Position numbers and translations under genes: made by a program
Notes under the pieces: generated by a model
Told to the model about the DNA's origin: nothing
What the model saw: the letters and a program-made list of their open reading frames with translations, nothing else
Databases searched by the model: none
Origin: Lomentospora prolificans
Lineage: Eukaryota; Ascomycota; Sordariomycetes; Microascales; Microascaceae
DNA: 64,000 nt
Reading direction: 5' to 3'
NCBI GenBank assembly: GCA_029532625.1
Contig: JARFXM010000003.1
Coordinates: 4,340,001-4,404,000 of the forward strand
Part shown: piece after piece, positions 1-12,872 of the stretch
Layout of the letters: the number at the start of each line of letters is the position of its first letter
Position numbering within the stretch: position 1 is the first letter of the stretch

Positions 1-3000
1 GACCCCGGGGTCTCTATTGATTTCCAAACGCTATATTGTTCACGAGGTTTTCTCTCGTAATCGTTTGTCGAGCCCTGGATGTCGTACTTGAATAGTTGGG
101 TTAAATATGTGCCTCGTAGTCTCGTGGCCCCATTCCTTTCTGCGCGACGCTATCGTAGAGCACCCGATCGGGGGCCCGGGAGGGATAATACGGCGGATTG
201 TGAGTGCTCCGCTCGCTCATAGGTGTCGATGTCCGGTGGTTAGGGAAATATTCGGCCGCGGTTCGGTACGTATACTAAACACGCTAGTGAACTTGGGACA
301 TACTAGCGTGCTGTACCAGGAGGTGAGAAATTCACAAGGTGTTGGGAGAAGGTGGTGTAGGGCGCGGGTGAGCGGCCCAGGCCTTTGCATCACTACGCCT
401 GCATCAGTCACAGGCAATAGGCCACCATAGGCTAAATGAGGTTTTCTGTATCGCGGATGAGGATCATTTCGAAACCTGCTATTGATCGGACGGGCTTGAC
501 AGGTCAGTTCTATGGCTCCCTACCAGAATAAATTTGCCTCTTCCCTAATGTAATGTTATCATATTCCCTTGCCGCCCGGCATGGCACTCGAGAGCCCTAC
601 AGATGCGCAACGAAACTATCATCTCAGCAGGTAGCAGCCCTGCGACTAGCTGACCCGTCATCAACCATACGAAATCGCACGTGTATGTAACCACAGCTGA
701 TTCCCGGCCTGTCGTGGAGTTACAGAACGAACTCTCTAGGCCGGGTGCCCAGCAACGGGTCGCTATAACTTTTTCTATGCCAGAAGCGAAAACACTCGCG
801 CCGATGATGAACGACAGCGAATGCCGATACTACGTTCGGAAACGTAGATGCTGGCAAAAACAACATGTAGACGGAAGAAAGGTAACAACAGAGAGGTAGA
901 CTCAATTTTGTTGCGGATTACGGAGCTCTCCACCAGCCGCCTCTCTGACCTGTCACCACTGGGTGATATGATCTAAGCGGGCACGGCCGAAGTGGAGGGT
1001 AGCCGACATGATTACCAGGTAGGCAAAAAAGAAGCCGTAGCGGGGGTGCACTGTCTTGGTGCTTTGTAGCTGCATGATATTTGCAGGGCAAACGTGGGGA
1101 ACGTGGGAGAAGTTCCTGTTCGGGTTGACGAGATTGTCGTACAAGCCCATTCGGACAGCCCGCTCCTATGTTTGGGCGCTCGGAGCGTCTGGTAAGATGG
1201 GGGGCTAATTCGGTGCGGCCACCGAGGAAAGGAAGCAAGCCACGTCCAAGACGAAAGGCCAGTACTTTCGCCGAATGCATCGAAAAAGGGTTTCCAGTTG
1301 GCTAGGAGGATACCCAAAGGAGCCACCGACATCTCTCACTCGCAAGTGTGTGGGATTTGCCAATTGCAAGGGACGGTCGGTGACCAAATGATGATGATCC
1401 CCCAGGATTATTGCGAGGCGCTGACTACCAGAGAGGGCTGCTTTAAGTCTCTACCCCTGGTGGGGGGGTTAGTGCTCAATAGACGTCATGCACCCCGTTC
1501 CTCTTGATCAATAACACCCGAGCATCGATCGCCGGCGGCGAGATTATTGACGTGCCCCAAAATAAGGATTTGGAGACCGGGTAGCGGCGTGGCGGTACCT
1601 TGCTCCCTGACGCTGAAGCTATCATATCTACACGTGGGGTGGATGCAACCCCCGTGTTGGATAGTGCGTCACCGGAGGTAGACCACCCGCCCAGGGACAA
1701 GAAGCGTGGGGGAGAAAAGGCCATGAGAGGCTGGCACTCACAAGGACAACTATGATGAAACAGGGCAGAGCAAAGCCTTGCTTTCACTTTGGTGATGTGG
1801 ATGGAGAATAGAGATCGCCTGCGAGAGGATTCCAAGGGAGGGTCGCATGGCACTATTCACCCACCTCGAATGGAGCGGCTGTAAAAAGGCCAAGCGTTCG
1901 AGAGGCAGAATGTATCCAGCTGAGCTCGTCCCTCGAGAGTTTCAGGTCCGCCACCGCTCTACAACAGTCGAGAGAACCAAGATCCGAGGCTGGGGTAGGA
2001 GTGGTGGATGTGATCCTTATCACGACCACGTAGACATAAAAACTAACCTCGCAGGATGGTTTAAGATTGGATGGTTGCGAGGCTCCCATTCGTCATTCAG
2101 AGGACAGTTCGGGAAGGAGTAGGCAGAGGCCAGCGCCGATTCGGAGTTGTAAGAGCAATTCTGGTATTAGAGAGGAGAAATCTCCGCCATGCTTGGCCGT
2201 GGGCATGCATAACCACGAAGTAAGGACTATCCGAAGGGCGATGGATCTTCTTGTGCGTTTACGAGATAGAATCGTCTGGTTAGCATTCGGGAAAAAAATT
2301 TGACACCGCCGCATCGGCGAGAACAGGTGAATAACGAGTGAATCCGAAGGTTTACACATCCATCCTGTTTCGTTATTGGAGATAAGGCAATCCCGACGAG
2401 GGATATAGACGATATGTGAGGAAGATAGACATGCTAGGAGAAAATTTTCGTTGACTAGACTAGGAAAAAAAAGATATGGAAAAGAGAAAAATTGACGTGC
2501 CACCACAGTATTTACTAACAGTGTCAGCTGCGATGGAGCACGATACGACTTCCTTTTTTGGACAGCTTATCTCAGCAACACCCGAGTGGATTTTGGTTGG
2601 TAAATATTAACTGGAGCTTCCACACGTCTTCTAGAATAGCTGTGGGTATGAGTGAGGGTCCCATTCACCCAGAAGCGGTTCACCCTTCTGAAGGATCGCT
2701 AGGGATCCTCAAACGCATCTATTCAAGCCACATTCTTCGTGCTAGGTTGGACCTACGTCGAATTTCCTATCAACCGAGGCGCTCTTCCGCTTCCCCGCAA
2801 TTCGCGCGGTGGTGAATGTGAATAAATAAAGAGGAAGAGTAAGAACCGCGATGACGTTCTACAATACAGTGAACGGGATGTAATGCTCGTGCATTTTCTA
2901 TAATGGTTGCCAAGACCTAGGTTAATGGAGAGCTAAAGAAGGGGGTGAGGGCTCGTTGATGCCCCGTGTATTACTGTAGACTGGGCCGCAGGTTCTCGTG

Positions 3001-4235
3001 GCTGATCTTTCGGTACTCGGCCCACACGTCCGCCGAACCGGCAGCATCGGGTTTCGGACCTTCACAGGTCAACCACTGTAACAGAGTACATTTTAGTGGA
3101 TGTGGAGATGCGCAGGTACAGCTCAGAGCGAATACGTCGAGGAGATGCTGCACATGAACCATGCCCCAGGAGGAGCCCGCGAATGACGCCCGCTTGAACA
3201 CACCAACATGATGTTCTTCTCGCGTGTGCATCCCTTGCACAGCCTGTAGGAAGACGCAGAAGGAGCCGAGCAACGACCTCGGGTAAGAGGATATGTTTCT
3301 GGAAACTGGACGATTTCAAGGTGCGATGCCTGCTCCTTCTTTGGGAAGGCTGATCCTGAAGCTAAGGGTTTGGGGTGCAGGTCATTACGGGTGATTACGG
3401 GCTTCCGTCCCTGGGGGTTCCCAGTAGGGCGTGGTCTGGGCCTCAGTGATACGTAGCACATGGTTCTTCTACCACTGCTGGCTGGCGACTCGACCAACAA
3501 GAAGTTTGCCTTCTTGAGGTGGTCAGAAAATACAACCACCACCCGCTCCTCCGGCCCTTTAGCCCCTCCTGACGCTCCGCCTGGTAATTTTCGAGGCAGA
3601 ACGAGCTCTTGGCGCCAAAGGGTGTTCCATTTGCTTCAGACGACGGGCCGATCACAAAACTGTTACGACGAACCGGGCAAATTAGCCGCCTCACCCTCGT
3701 TGCATCCGCGTAGGAGATGGGAAGCTTCGGACGGGAAGGCCAAATGGAACGAATAGAAGGGAGCAAAGGGGCCGAAAAGCCCCAAAAGGTACAGTCCGCA
3801 AAATTGCTGGAATACACCTCCGCGATGGTACTGGGCTGCCCTTACCATGCCTAGACTTGGCCTCCACGTGTAGCGAAACAAACGGGAAAAAGCAGGGAAG
3901 AAGAAAAGAACCGGAAAAAAAAATTGGGGCCCATCAGGCCTGGGGTAGTTTTGGGGCGCCTACAGTGGGCAAGGCACTTCGAAACCGAGAGGGTCCAGTT
4001 CGGTGATTGGAGAGGGCAGTTTCGGTGAAACATGACTCTTAGCTTCGCCTAAGACGGTTAGGATGTCAACCCAGTTCAGAGGGCTCGGGGCGGCGATGGC
4101 GCCAGCCTCTGGGAACGTCCACCATATTAGGCATCTCATTTTGACCCAGCTGGCTCCTCCTCAATCGGGTAGGTTGTACATCTGTACATCACCATCCCGA
4201 TATGGCGGCGCTGGTGCGAGGCACACCACGTTTTC

Positions 4236-4272
4236 TTTTTTTTTTTTTTTTTTTTTTTTTTGGGGGGGGGGG
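4236..4272. repeat. T26-G11 homopolymer junction
   Basis: A run of about 26 T is followed directly by about 11 G, with a G/A-rich flank. On the opposite strand it reads as poly(C) then poly(A). No target-site duplication is visible at its edges. It could be a simple-sequence tract, a retroposition scar or an assembly artefact. Confidence 0.9.
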
Positions 4273-5507
4273 AGGAGCGAAGGGGGACTTCACGGGCCCA
4301 TTTTAGGGAGCTAGAGGGTCCTTGTAATACCACGTATGACCAGCGATGAGAGGTTGTACTGTCTCGTTGGGGTTACAAGAGGTGGCGGAGCCGGAGCAGC
4401 TTCGGACTGGCTTCACAGCGGTAATCTTGAAAAATCGTCTTTCCGCACAACTTGCTTGGTAATGGAGTAGTCGAAATGGTGTGTAGAGGAACAGGGAACG
4501 GCCTTACCTAAGACTGCGTAGGTTCCGTGGGCTTTCCGAAGCATAGTGGGTTGGGATTTCCATTAATCAACGTAATGGGCGGGCACTCTGATAACCTGCC
4601 CTCTGATATTCCAGCGATAGCCTATAGTCATTGATTGCTCAAATCAACCCGTGCATGGGGTCCGTTATCTCCAAATCTTGAACCCTTTCCCCATCCTACA
4701 TAATTGAACTCTCTGCCTCGCTTTGTCTTCCCGAGGCATTCCTTCTCGCACCCCGGACCCCGACTCGAGCCTTCCCGCATACCCTTCATCTCATTCTCGA
4801 GGGATATCGCTCAGCTGATCCTTGCATGGTGTTGCTGATAAAAATTACTTGCACTCAGAGGAGCCTTCTGCCGAGCCAACTAATATGTCACAGAACCCTT
4901 TCTGCAGGCTGCGACCTGACTTGCAATAGTATTTTTTTTTTCTTGAGGGCAGATAGCCGACGAATAGCCTTGGCCAGGGCCAAGCTACTCCTCTTTGCAG
5001 ACCTAGCTTAATCGACAATGCCAGCTACTGGAGGGTGACAGGTACAATAGTTGGTGCAGAAACAGCACCCCTCGGATGATTTCGTTCCTTTAGGGCTGCG
5101 AAGGGGTGGTTAGCAAAGGAAAAAGACGGAGCATCTTGCATCTCGCTGAGAGCCCAGCTGCTTCAATCACGTCCCCCAATCCCGAATGAGCCAGCTTATC
5201 ATGCTGGTCGCACGAATGCTTGTTAAAGGTAGAGAATTTTGCTTCCCCTATAATAGGACAGGAACGATCTCGAAGTGGAGGTGCAGTGGAAAATTTTTCC
5301 CATGCTTCCTGCAGAGACAACACAGAAAAAAAAGGGCGGGTTCTCAGTGCGAGTTGGGGGACATTGTAGGTGCGCTGTTGCGCAGCGCGCAGGCATCCAA
5401 TGTTTTAAGCGACGAAGCCGGTGAACTGGGTGTCACTGGTACAATACTGACTGTGCACGCTACAGCAGCACGTCTGCGGATCAATGCTGCCATTCGCCCT
5501 GACATTA

Positions 5508-5551
5508 GCGATGGGTCCTTAGTGTTCGTATCACAGTACGAACCCCATCGC
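5508..5551. repeat. imperfect 15-bp hairpin
   Basis: An outer stem of 8 bp (5508-5515 with 5544-5551) and an inner stem of 7 bp (5524-5530 with 5537-5543) enclose a 6-nt loop. An 8-nt bulge sits on the left arm. No adjoining gene is recognised, so a function cannot be assigned. Confidence 0.5.
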
Positions 5552-8485
5552 GGCATTCAAGTAATTCTACCTTGGTGCACGAGTTTGAAGCATCACTGCT
5601 TCGGCAAGGGCCCTAGGGGCCAAGAGTGCTTAATCTTGCCCATTGTTGTAATCTATCTTGGGAGTCGGTCGGTCGCATCCATCAACAACTCGGCTGAACA
5701 GTGTTAGCCAGATGCCCCTGATTGGCGAGTTATACGTCATTTCTTTAAGCTGTTCAACGTTATAAGGCCGATTTCTCCAGTCTTTTTCTCGGTGAGATTC
5801 TAAGCTCGGTCTTATTCAACTGAGAGATTGGTCTGCTGAGGGTCAATTGCAATAGGTCCATCATTCGGAGACCTAGCTCTGTAGAGGGAAGTGAAGCGCA
5901 CTCGATGGCCGATTAACCGCTATGCTTGCTGTTACAGGCTGAGAGGGGTGTCGTCTTGGAGACATGTACCCTGCATACACCTGCCTCCGATCCTGCTGCT
6001 CCGTAGCCCATCCGTGCTGCAGAGCCTGCAGTTAACGCGGGGAGTAACGGAGTAGTGGGAGAGGGGGGAGGAACACGAAAGAGGGGGCAAGCATGGAGGA
6101 GAAAAGGGTAGATGTCGGCGCTTTCCCCTCCTCCTCCGAACAACCACTCGGCGGCGTGGTGGACGGGCGTGCAGCTGGCGGATGATCGCGGAACACTTGG
6201 CTTGGCTCGTCTCGGTTCTCTTCGCCTTCTTGGCTCAACCGCAGCGCTTGAAAGTGGGATGAATTTGGGGGGATGCCGGTTTGTGGCCCTTACACCCCGC
6301 TTCGCTCTGCCTGCCCTCGGCCAGCCATGGCTTTTCGTCTTTCCTTTTTGTTCTTTTGTTTCCGGGGGAGGTCCATTAGGCCGAAGAAGTAGAAGTATCC
6401 GAGTTCTTGTCGATCAGTAAATGAATGTAGTGGCTCCTTCTCCCCACAGGATATTATCAACACCGTCGAAGCCAGGTGTGCACTACCATGAATGATAGCT
6501 TGCTCATGACATCGCCTATGAAGTAAGTTTCGCCAAACATCGGAGGATCAATGTATCATATGTAGGTAGGTAACAAGATGAACACTTGTGGGCTCCAGCT
6601 GCCTGGAAACTTGCCCTCAATGTTGCTATGTTCCTTTGTAAAACTATAATGTAGTTTCGATGGACCCAGGGGAACGGAAATTTTGAGACGAGGACTCGGT
6701 AATTCAGCATGACGGGCCTAGTTCCAGATGACGCATAAGGCGAACCCGCCACAATGTATATCCACTATTACCTGCAATCTTGCCTCATTCACCCGCCCAA
6801 GAAGGATATTTATCCCTAGATTTGACTTCATCCACGTAGAGGACCCCGTTACAGAGCCGCTACGGGTCCTACGCCTAATACCATTCTACTCGTTTGTAGA
6901 CTCGAGCTAGCACAAGTCAGAGGCTGGCAGGTTGCGAGATATCCCAGGGCGTCAATCCAGGATTACAGCCTCGGAGTAAGCTGATCAAGCGTCGAGCTCG
7001 AAGTTAATCGGCCATCCAAGGGGAGCATGGTCAAACCTCAAATGCGCTGCACAGCACCTGCAGACATTACATTGGGACTTATCGAATCGCGCCGCCGAAA
7101 ACGAAGCTGTCAGACAGCTGCTTTTCGTTTTTTTATCAGTTTGCGCAACACCACTCCGACCTGGGCGTGCTTTGGACGGCGTATCTCAAAGTCTCCGAGG
7201 AGTCTCGCGCCATGGGATTAGGGTGTAGAAGGTGTCATTCTTGGTACTAATTCAATACCTTTGCGGCCCAGCTTTCAGCATGGGCATTTGATGGAGTACA
7301 TAATATCTCTTAATTGGGCTAAATAATACTTCGAAGCGTCCCACAGGACACCAACCTGTCGAGTTTAGACGATTACCATCGAATATCATTATCCTGTGAG
7401 GACTAATAGTCCACTTGATGGACCCCATTAATACTCGCCAACCCACCCGTGTAAAACCCCCACTCGTCCTCAGTGAGGCTAACCTGATGGTCCAGGACAC
7501 CCCACCAGGGCCTGCTTCGTTGCCAGACGAGGATCGTCGAACGCAGGTTCTTAAGACTTAGGGGTCGTCTACCCTTCTGGGGTGTGATTAGCGGGAGGCT
7601 GCCAGGCTTGCTGGAGTACGTACCCTGCACCGATAGAACTGGCCTGAAAAGACCACCCTTGGCTGCTGGCCCAGTAGCCGATGGGACCCCCGCTAAGTCC
7701 CTGTCATACCGCAGGCATATGTGTCGACTCCGTGTTTACAGTGCTCCAGAGTACACGAGACTCGCATCCACTTCCCAGTGACTTGCTCACTTGAGAAAGA
7801 ATTAGGTACACGCTACCATCGGCCTGTGTTCTTCGAATGCCTTCGCCGAAACCTTCCACTTACTGGGTCTGGTTTCTTCCTCTCGGGGCCTTGTGTTGGT
7901 TCATTCTCAACAGGGAGACAATAATAAAAGGGAACCACACCCCGCGGTCGCCTTTTTAGCCCCGAAGTTCCTTTGGGCTCGTTTGCTTCTGCTCTCGAAT
8001 AGCGTTTCTGCCACTTTGTATTTTCCATACTACTATTGCCACAGCTTATCCACGTCCAACACGAGCCCTTTTACTTCATCCATTTCTTCTCCAAGATAAA
8101 CCCCTTGTGTTGGTTGACTCTCTTCTTTCCACATACCCAAGTTCCCCTTCTCCCGGTCCCGTTGGCGGCATCAAAATCCGGCTGGTCGACGCAGCACGAT
8201 CCGAGACCACTGCAAGTCGACGAACCGACAGCTACTTTGTTTAGCCACCAATCTCTTGCCGCAGTAGTCGACAGCCCCTCCACCATTGGGCGAGAGGCCA
8301 CTGGGTAGAAGCACACAAGCTCATATCAGCACCCCTTCAGCTCAACTGTCATACGAGCTTACTTCCCTCCCGACCGAATCCGAAATCCTGCTTTCCACGA
8401 GCTCTGGAATCCTGTTATTTTCTTCTCTTGTTCCTCCCAGTACACGCACGGCACAAACAAGAAACGAAGGAAGGAAAGAGGAAAG

Positions 8486-8506
8486 AAAAAAAAAAAAAAA
8501 AAAAAA
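8486..8506. repeat. A21 homopolymer tract
   Basis: An uninterrupted run of about 21 A follows an A/G-rich lead-in, about 780 bp upstream of the copper-fist start codon. Poly(dA:dT) tracts of this kind commonly exclude nucleosomes from fungal promoters, but that role here is only inferred. Confidence 0.85.
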
Positions 8507-9277
8507 GGGCGACAGACACGCACCAAATCTAGACCCAAACTAAAAACCCACCTGTCGACCAGCTTAGCGAACCAGCGCACCTATTCGGGGGTCGATGATT
8601 CGTCGCCATTTGAAACTCTCCCGATAACGGAGTTGCTCTCTCGGCTCTCTGCTAAAACCCGCTAGACCTGCCCGCGCGACCCGTGAGCTTGTCGCATCCA
8701 GATCACCAAAGCACTTACACTTTAAATGCTACCCTACCCTCTGGACAAGTCATAGCTCCTGCAAAATTCCAACTTTTTGTGTTTTGACTCGGCCGACCCC
8801 TCTGGTCTGCCCCTCCACGCACACTCCCGCAAGAGAACGGCTTGCACGCCCAGTCGACGCTTCTCTTTACACCCCTCCCCTCGCTCCTTTTTCATCCGCT
8901 TGGAACACAGAGCTCTCCGAATAGTTTATGAAACTGGAACCCATCAACGAGAAATCCTCGACACACGAATTCCTGAAATGAAATCTTGACCACCGCAGAC
9001 CTCGGAATTTCCTCCTGTCAACCTTCATTTGCTCCGCCTGCTCTCCTTTATTCTTTTGTCTTTTGCGCCGTCGGCAATTGAGGAAAGGGGACCCCGGCCG
9101 ACCACCGTCGTCTCTTCCTTGCTAGAGCTGAGGAAGAAGAGTAAATGAACCAGGGCTCGCGAACCTTGACGAAACTTGTCTCAAGCCTTCTGGTATTGCC
9201 TCCCCCAAGCTACTTGCCCTTTTCTTGCTTTATTTTCATTTCCATTTGTAGCTCGCATTCGTGCTAGCTCAGACAAC

Positions 9278-10585
9278 ATGATTATCGACGGCGAGAAATA
9301 TGCTTGCGAGGCCTGCGTTCGCGGCCATCGTGTGAGCAACTGTCAGCACTCAGGTGAGTAAAAGTGACGAAGATTGCCCGCTACCAACTGAGCAGCGATG
9401 TAGCCAGGCGCATTTGGGCTAACCCGAGAATTGCCATAGACCGACCACTTCAGCACATCAATAAAAAGGGTCGCCCAGTATCGCAATGCGCGCACTGTAG
9501 AGCAATGCGCAAGTCGCGGTCCGCCCATGTGAAGTGCGACTGTGGCATTAAGCCTAGCAAGTGCATTCATCTGCAGCCCACGCTGGAGGGCCACACCCGT
9601 AAGTTGTGTTCCGGAGTGAGCCGTGATAGATCCGGACACACATGTGGTCTAATATGATATGGCTGGGACAGAAACTTGCTGCTGCAACCATGGAGGCGCG
9701 TGCTCCTGCTCACACAAACTGTCTCCCTCATCCGAGGCGTCCACGCCTCCTCAGCTCGCCACCGGAGAGCTGGCCCAGGCCCGCCATCATACGAAAGCCA
9801 CTGGGCGAGCTCGACGGGCTAGCCTTGTCACATCACCCACCTTCCCTGGTGTACAGAAACATACGACGCAATCTAGGGCCGCTCTTAAAAACCGGGCTCC
9901 GGTCTCCGTCCCGCGGACCAGCTCCCTTGCTCGGAGACGAAGATCATCTGGCGCCTTGCATACCCTCAATGGGAGCGTCGAACATGAAGCCTCGGGAGAC
10001 ACTACACCAGACAACTCCACGGAAGACCCCGGTTCACCCATCCTTGGCGATGTTGCAGGCGCCGCCATGTCGAGCCACCCGGCGCCCCTCGACATGTCAC
10101 GTATTGCGAGATATCCTCTCTACATGCACACCGCCAACGCAGGGTTCGACCTCTTTAACGCGACCAGTTTTGCCGACACTGAGAGTCCACTCTTCAGCGC
10201 CGGTCTGCCGACTTCATCGAATATGTGGGGTAACTTAGTAACGCCCACTTACAACACGATGCACCCGAATATTGGTGCCTTTTTCGATTTCCCCGCTCCG
10301 GAACAAGGCGAACAGTCGCTTGATCAGCTCCCCAACCTGGTTGCTACCTCTGGCGAAGTTTCAGAAGCTGACGAAGGCCACCCGGAAGACCTTGGCGCCG
10401 AGCAGTTATTCCAAGGCCTCGAAAACTATGACACCAAGAGGAGTCTAGGCCAGCCCGAGATTTTGGACGACATGGGCGACCTCAACTTCAACTTTAACGA
10501 CGAATATCTCGCGATGGGTTACGGAGAGTCCAGCTCGACTGACAAACCTGCCGAGTACCACCAGTATTGGCCGCCTTCCCCATGA
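9278..10585 (+). CDS. copper-fist transcription factor (Ace1/AceA/Cuf1-like)
   Basis: Three exons (9278-9353, 9440-9598, 9672-10585) give 382 residues. The N-terminus is a copper-fist DNA-binding domain. Residues 1-25 carry the zinc ligands C10, C13, C22 and H24 in the usual CX2CX8CXH spacing. Exon 2 supplies the basic KKGRP minor-groove motif and the following CX2C and CXC pairs. Exon 3 opens with a TCCCNHGGACSC cluster, the copper-thiolate region of this family. The rest has no cysteine and ends in an acidic, Asp/Asn/Phe-rich stretch that could activate transcription. Family members switch metallothionein, copper exporter or copper uptake genes in the nucleus according to copper level. The absence of a C-terminal Cys-rich repeat argues against a Mac1/GRISEA-type uptake activator and for the copper-detoxification branch. 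The first ATG of the domain is used because copper-fist proteins begin M-I/V-I-D/N-G. Confidence 0.9.
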
Positions 10586-11382
10586 GCAACAGGCGTTGCA
10601 AATCGATTAATTCCTTTTGTTCATTCTTTTCCTCACAAAATAGTTTTTGTCATACCTCGGTTGGATCTGGTCATCTTTTATTTACATAAGCGAGGAGTTT
10701 CAAGTGAACGACTTACATGAGCATGAGCGTTTAGGACGGCCAAAAAAGAGAGAAAAAAGTGTACGCGTCAAAGTGAACATGGTGAAGGCGGAAACGGCAG
10801 GAACCAGCAGGTCCGACGCTGAGGTGAGAGAGAGGAAGACAGAGAGGGAGAGACAGAGTGTTTCCCAAAGCGAAGAGAGGCAAAAGTCTTTTTTTTTTTC
10901 TTTCCAGCGTTATTTTCCATACCGATTCTTTTTGTACTTGACTTTGCCTTTCCCTCTTACTCTTTGTTGCGAATTTTCAAGCCAATCTCAACATCGGCAA
11001 AATGTGTCGGCATGCAGCTGAGAATCCCGGGGAAACAGGGTTTCGTTTTGCTATTTACAGCCAACAATGCGGCGGAAGGCACAATGTCCCAGGGGAATGC
11101 GGCATCGGGCGAGGGCGGAATCGTTGTTTTTTGCTTCAGACATCGGGTGGCTGGTGGTCCAAAGACTTTGTGATCTGGGCTCACATGTTCAACAGTGACT
11201 TGGGTGGATCTCTTGAAGTCTCTCTGTTCGGTGGCTTTTCCTTTATGAGCTCATCGTTTTATCTCTCCAGCCTTTTTCCTCCCCTTTTCTTTTATTCTCT
11301 TTTGGGCCTACATATATTTTCACAAACATCTTTACATGGGAGTTTTACTGTCAGGACAGGACCTGGACTGAGGGCATAAGTG

Positions 11383-11401
11383 TTTTTTTTTTTTTTTTTT
11401 T
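11383..11401. repeat. T19 homopolymer tract
   Basis: A run of 19 T lies about 800 bp downstream of the copper-fist stop codon. It is simple-sequence DNA with no visible link to a gene. Confidence 0.85.
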
Positions 11402-12125
11402 AGCACGGAGGGCTATCTCTTTCTGATATATACAAAGACCAGCGATCTTAGCGATTTACATTGGGTGGTTGCGTTTCTCCGTTTCTCCGTTTCTTGGCCC
11501 CACGGGGCTTTTTCACATATATCCCCTATTGTGCTTGACATTGAATTTACAGCGCGCGAAGGAAACGGGCTGGGCGGGCTTTTAGGATCACGGGGACTGG
11601 GCTTTCTACAAAGTGGGAAATGGTTATCAAGGTCAGGACATGGCCGAAATACATGACACAAATATTGATCATCCTTGAATTTATGTGCGTGCTCATTGCT
11701 GTGGTACCAATGCTCTTGCTTGCATGCTTGAAGCTTCCCACAAAAAAAATGTCACACTGCTTCCGAGCCTTTCCCGTACGCCGTGATATCCTCACAACTC
11801 TGGAGACCACACGGTTACGTCTTGAGCGCCCAGACTGACATGTGATTAAAGTTAAGGTGGGACGCATGTGAAATTGATGAAGCACCTTGATCATCGGTTG
11901 GCCAGGGTGTTCTCCCTTTCCCTTTTCCTCTCCAGTCATCCGGTTTTATACTGGTCAATATTTCCCGGGGCGGCGGAAAAGGCGAGTGCAAAAAGGCAAA
12001 AGGGACAGGAGTAGGTTTATCAAAAGGTTTTTTCCGTTCCTTCTTCACGTTTTCCGCACCAGGCATACGTAGTTTTATACAGCAAGGGTACAGCGAGGGT
12101 GTGGCGAGTGTGGCGACTCTATACA

Positions 12126-12180
12126 TATAACGCATGGGTTCCACCCACATAAGAGGGAAAGAGGGAACCGATGCGTTATA
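12126..12180. repeat. 17-bp inverted repeat with 21-nt loop
   Basis: The left arm (12126-12142) and the reverse complement of the right arm (12164-12180) agree at 16 of 17 positions, separated by 21 nt. Transcribed from either strand it would fold into a stable hairpin. It lies in the convergent spacer, about 700 bp beyond the stop codon of the zinc-cluster gene. It could be the tip of a small mobile element, a small-RNA precursor or a structured 3' UTR. Confidence 0.8.
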
Positions 12181-12872
12181 AGAACCGGGTATATCAGGGT
12201 GCATGCGATATATATATTCCGAGAGAGATAGAGTGGGATTCAGATCGAAGGGGATTGCGCCAAAAAGCAAATCACGTCGAAATAATGTAACCATTCCAAG
12301 CTGGCTGCAAACTAAAATGGGGGGTATTCTACACTTTCCAGAACAGCCAGGAATTGAAAACAACAAAGAGATGGCAAAAGAAACGAGGGTCATGAGATGG
12401 AGGAGGAACAGAAAAGCAAAGTAGAAAAGTGACCCAAAGAGAAAACTAAAGGGGTGGGTACCTTATCATTCAGCCGGTGACGACGACATTGATAGGGCTA
12501 TCGGGTCTGGAGGCAGGTAGACGCGGAGGCTGAGATGGGGATACACGTATCTTCGGGGTGAGATGGAGAGCTTCATGTTCATCAATACATAGGGGAAAAG
12601 ATCAAAAGAAGAAAAATACAGAGGCAACAGATGATCAGAATATCTTGAACAATGCTGGAGGATGACTGGACTGCGCTGATATGAGATGAACAAACTGACT
12701 GATACGGCCGCGCAAGAAAATGCTATGGAACGTGGGGGGAGCCAGAACACGATCCCCGAATCCCCGGATAAGGGTCTCCGGTTCTGTCTGTGCCGATTAA
12801 GAGGGTAATAAGAGGGAGAAAGAGGCCAGTTTGAGAAAACGAAGCAAGGAACAAAAAAAAGTCTTTCAACTC

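Larger units (their letters stand above)
1..9277. other. gene-poor left region
   Basis: Only short open frames occur, overlapping each other on both strands, and none has a recognisable motif or a family-like splice pattern. The longest (5186-5707, +) shows no domain. The last 1.2 kb is rich in pyrimidine tracts, as is usual for the promoter and 5' leader of a fungal gene, and probably belongs to the copper-fist gene that follows. Two long homopolymer tracts and one imperfect hairpin are listed separately. I see no tRNA, rRNA or intact transposon. Confidence 0.6.
10586..12872. other. convergent spacer between two regulators
   Basis: This 2.3 kb holds the 3' ends of the copper-fist gene and the zinc-cluster gene. 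It contains a T19 tract and a near-perfect inverted repeat, listed separately. The largest open frame (11815-12393, minus) has no family features and overlaps the inverted repeat, so it is not called. Confidence 0.6.

Noticed and set aside
1..12. 12-bp palindrome GACCCCGGGGTC at the left edge
   Set aside because: Short palindromes are common and nothing around it gives it meaning.
5186..5707. 173-residue open frame in the left region
   Set aside because: No motif, no hydrophobic pattern or family likeness, and no supporting splice context; length is compatible with chance at this GC content.
11815..12393. 192-residue minus-strand frame in the convergent spacer
   Set aside because: It runs through a near-perfect inverted repeat and has no recognisable domain.
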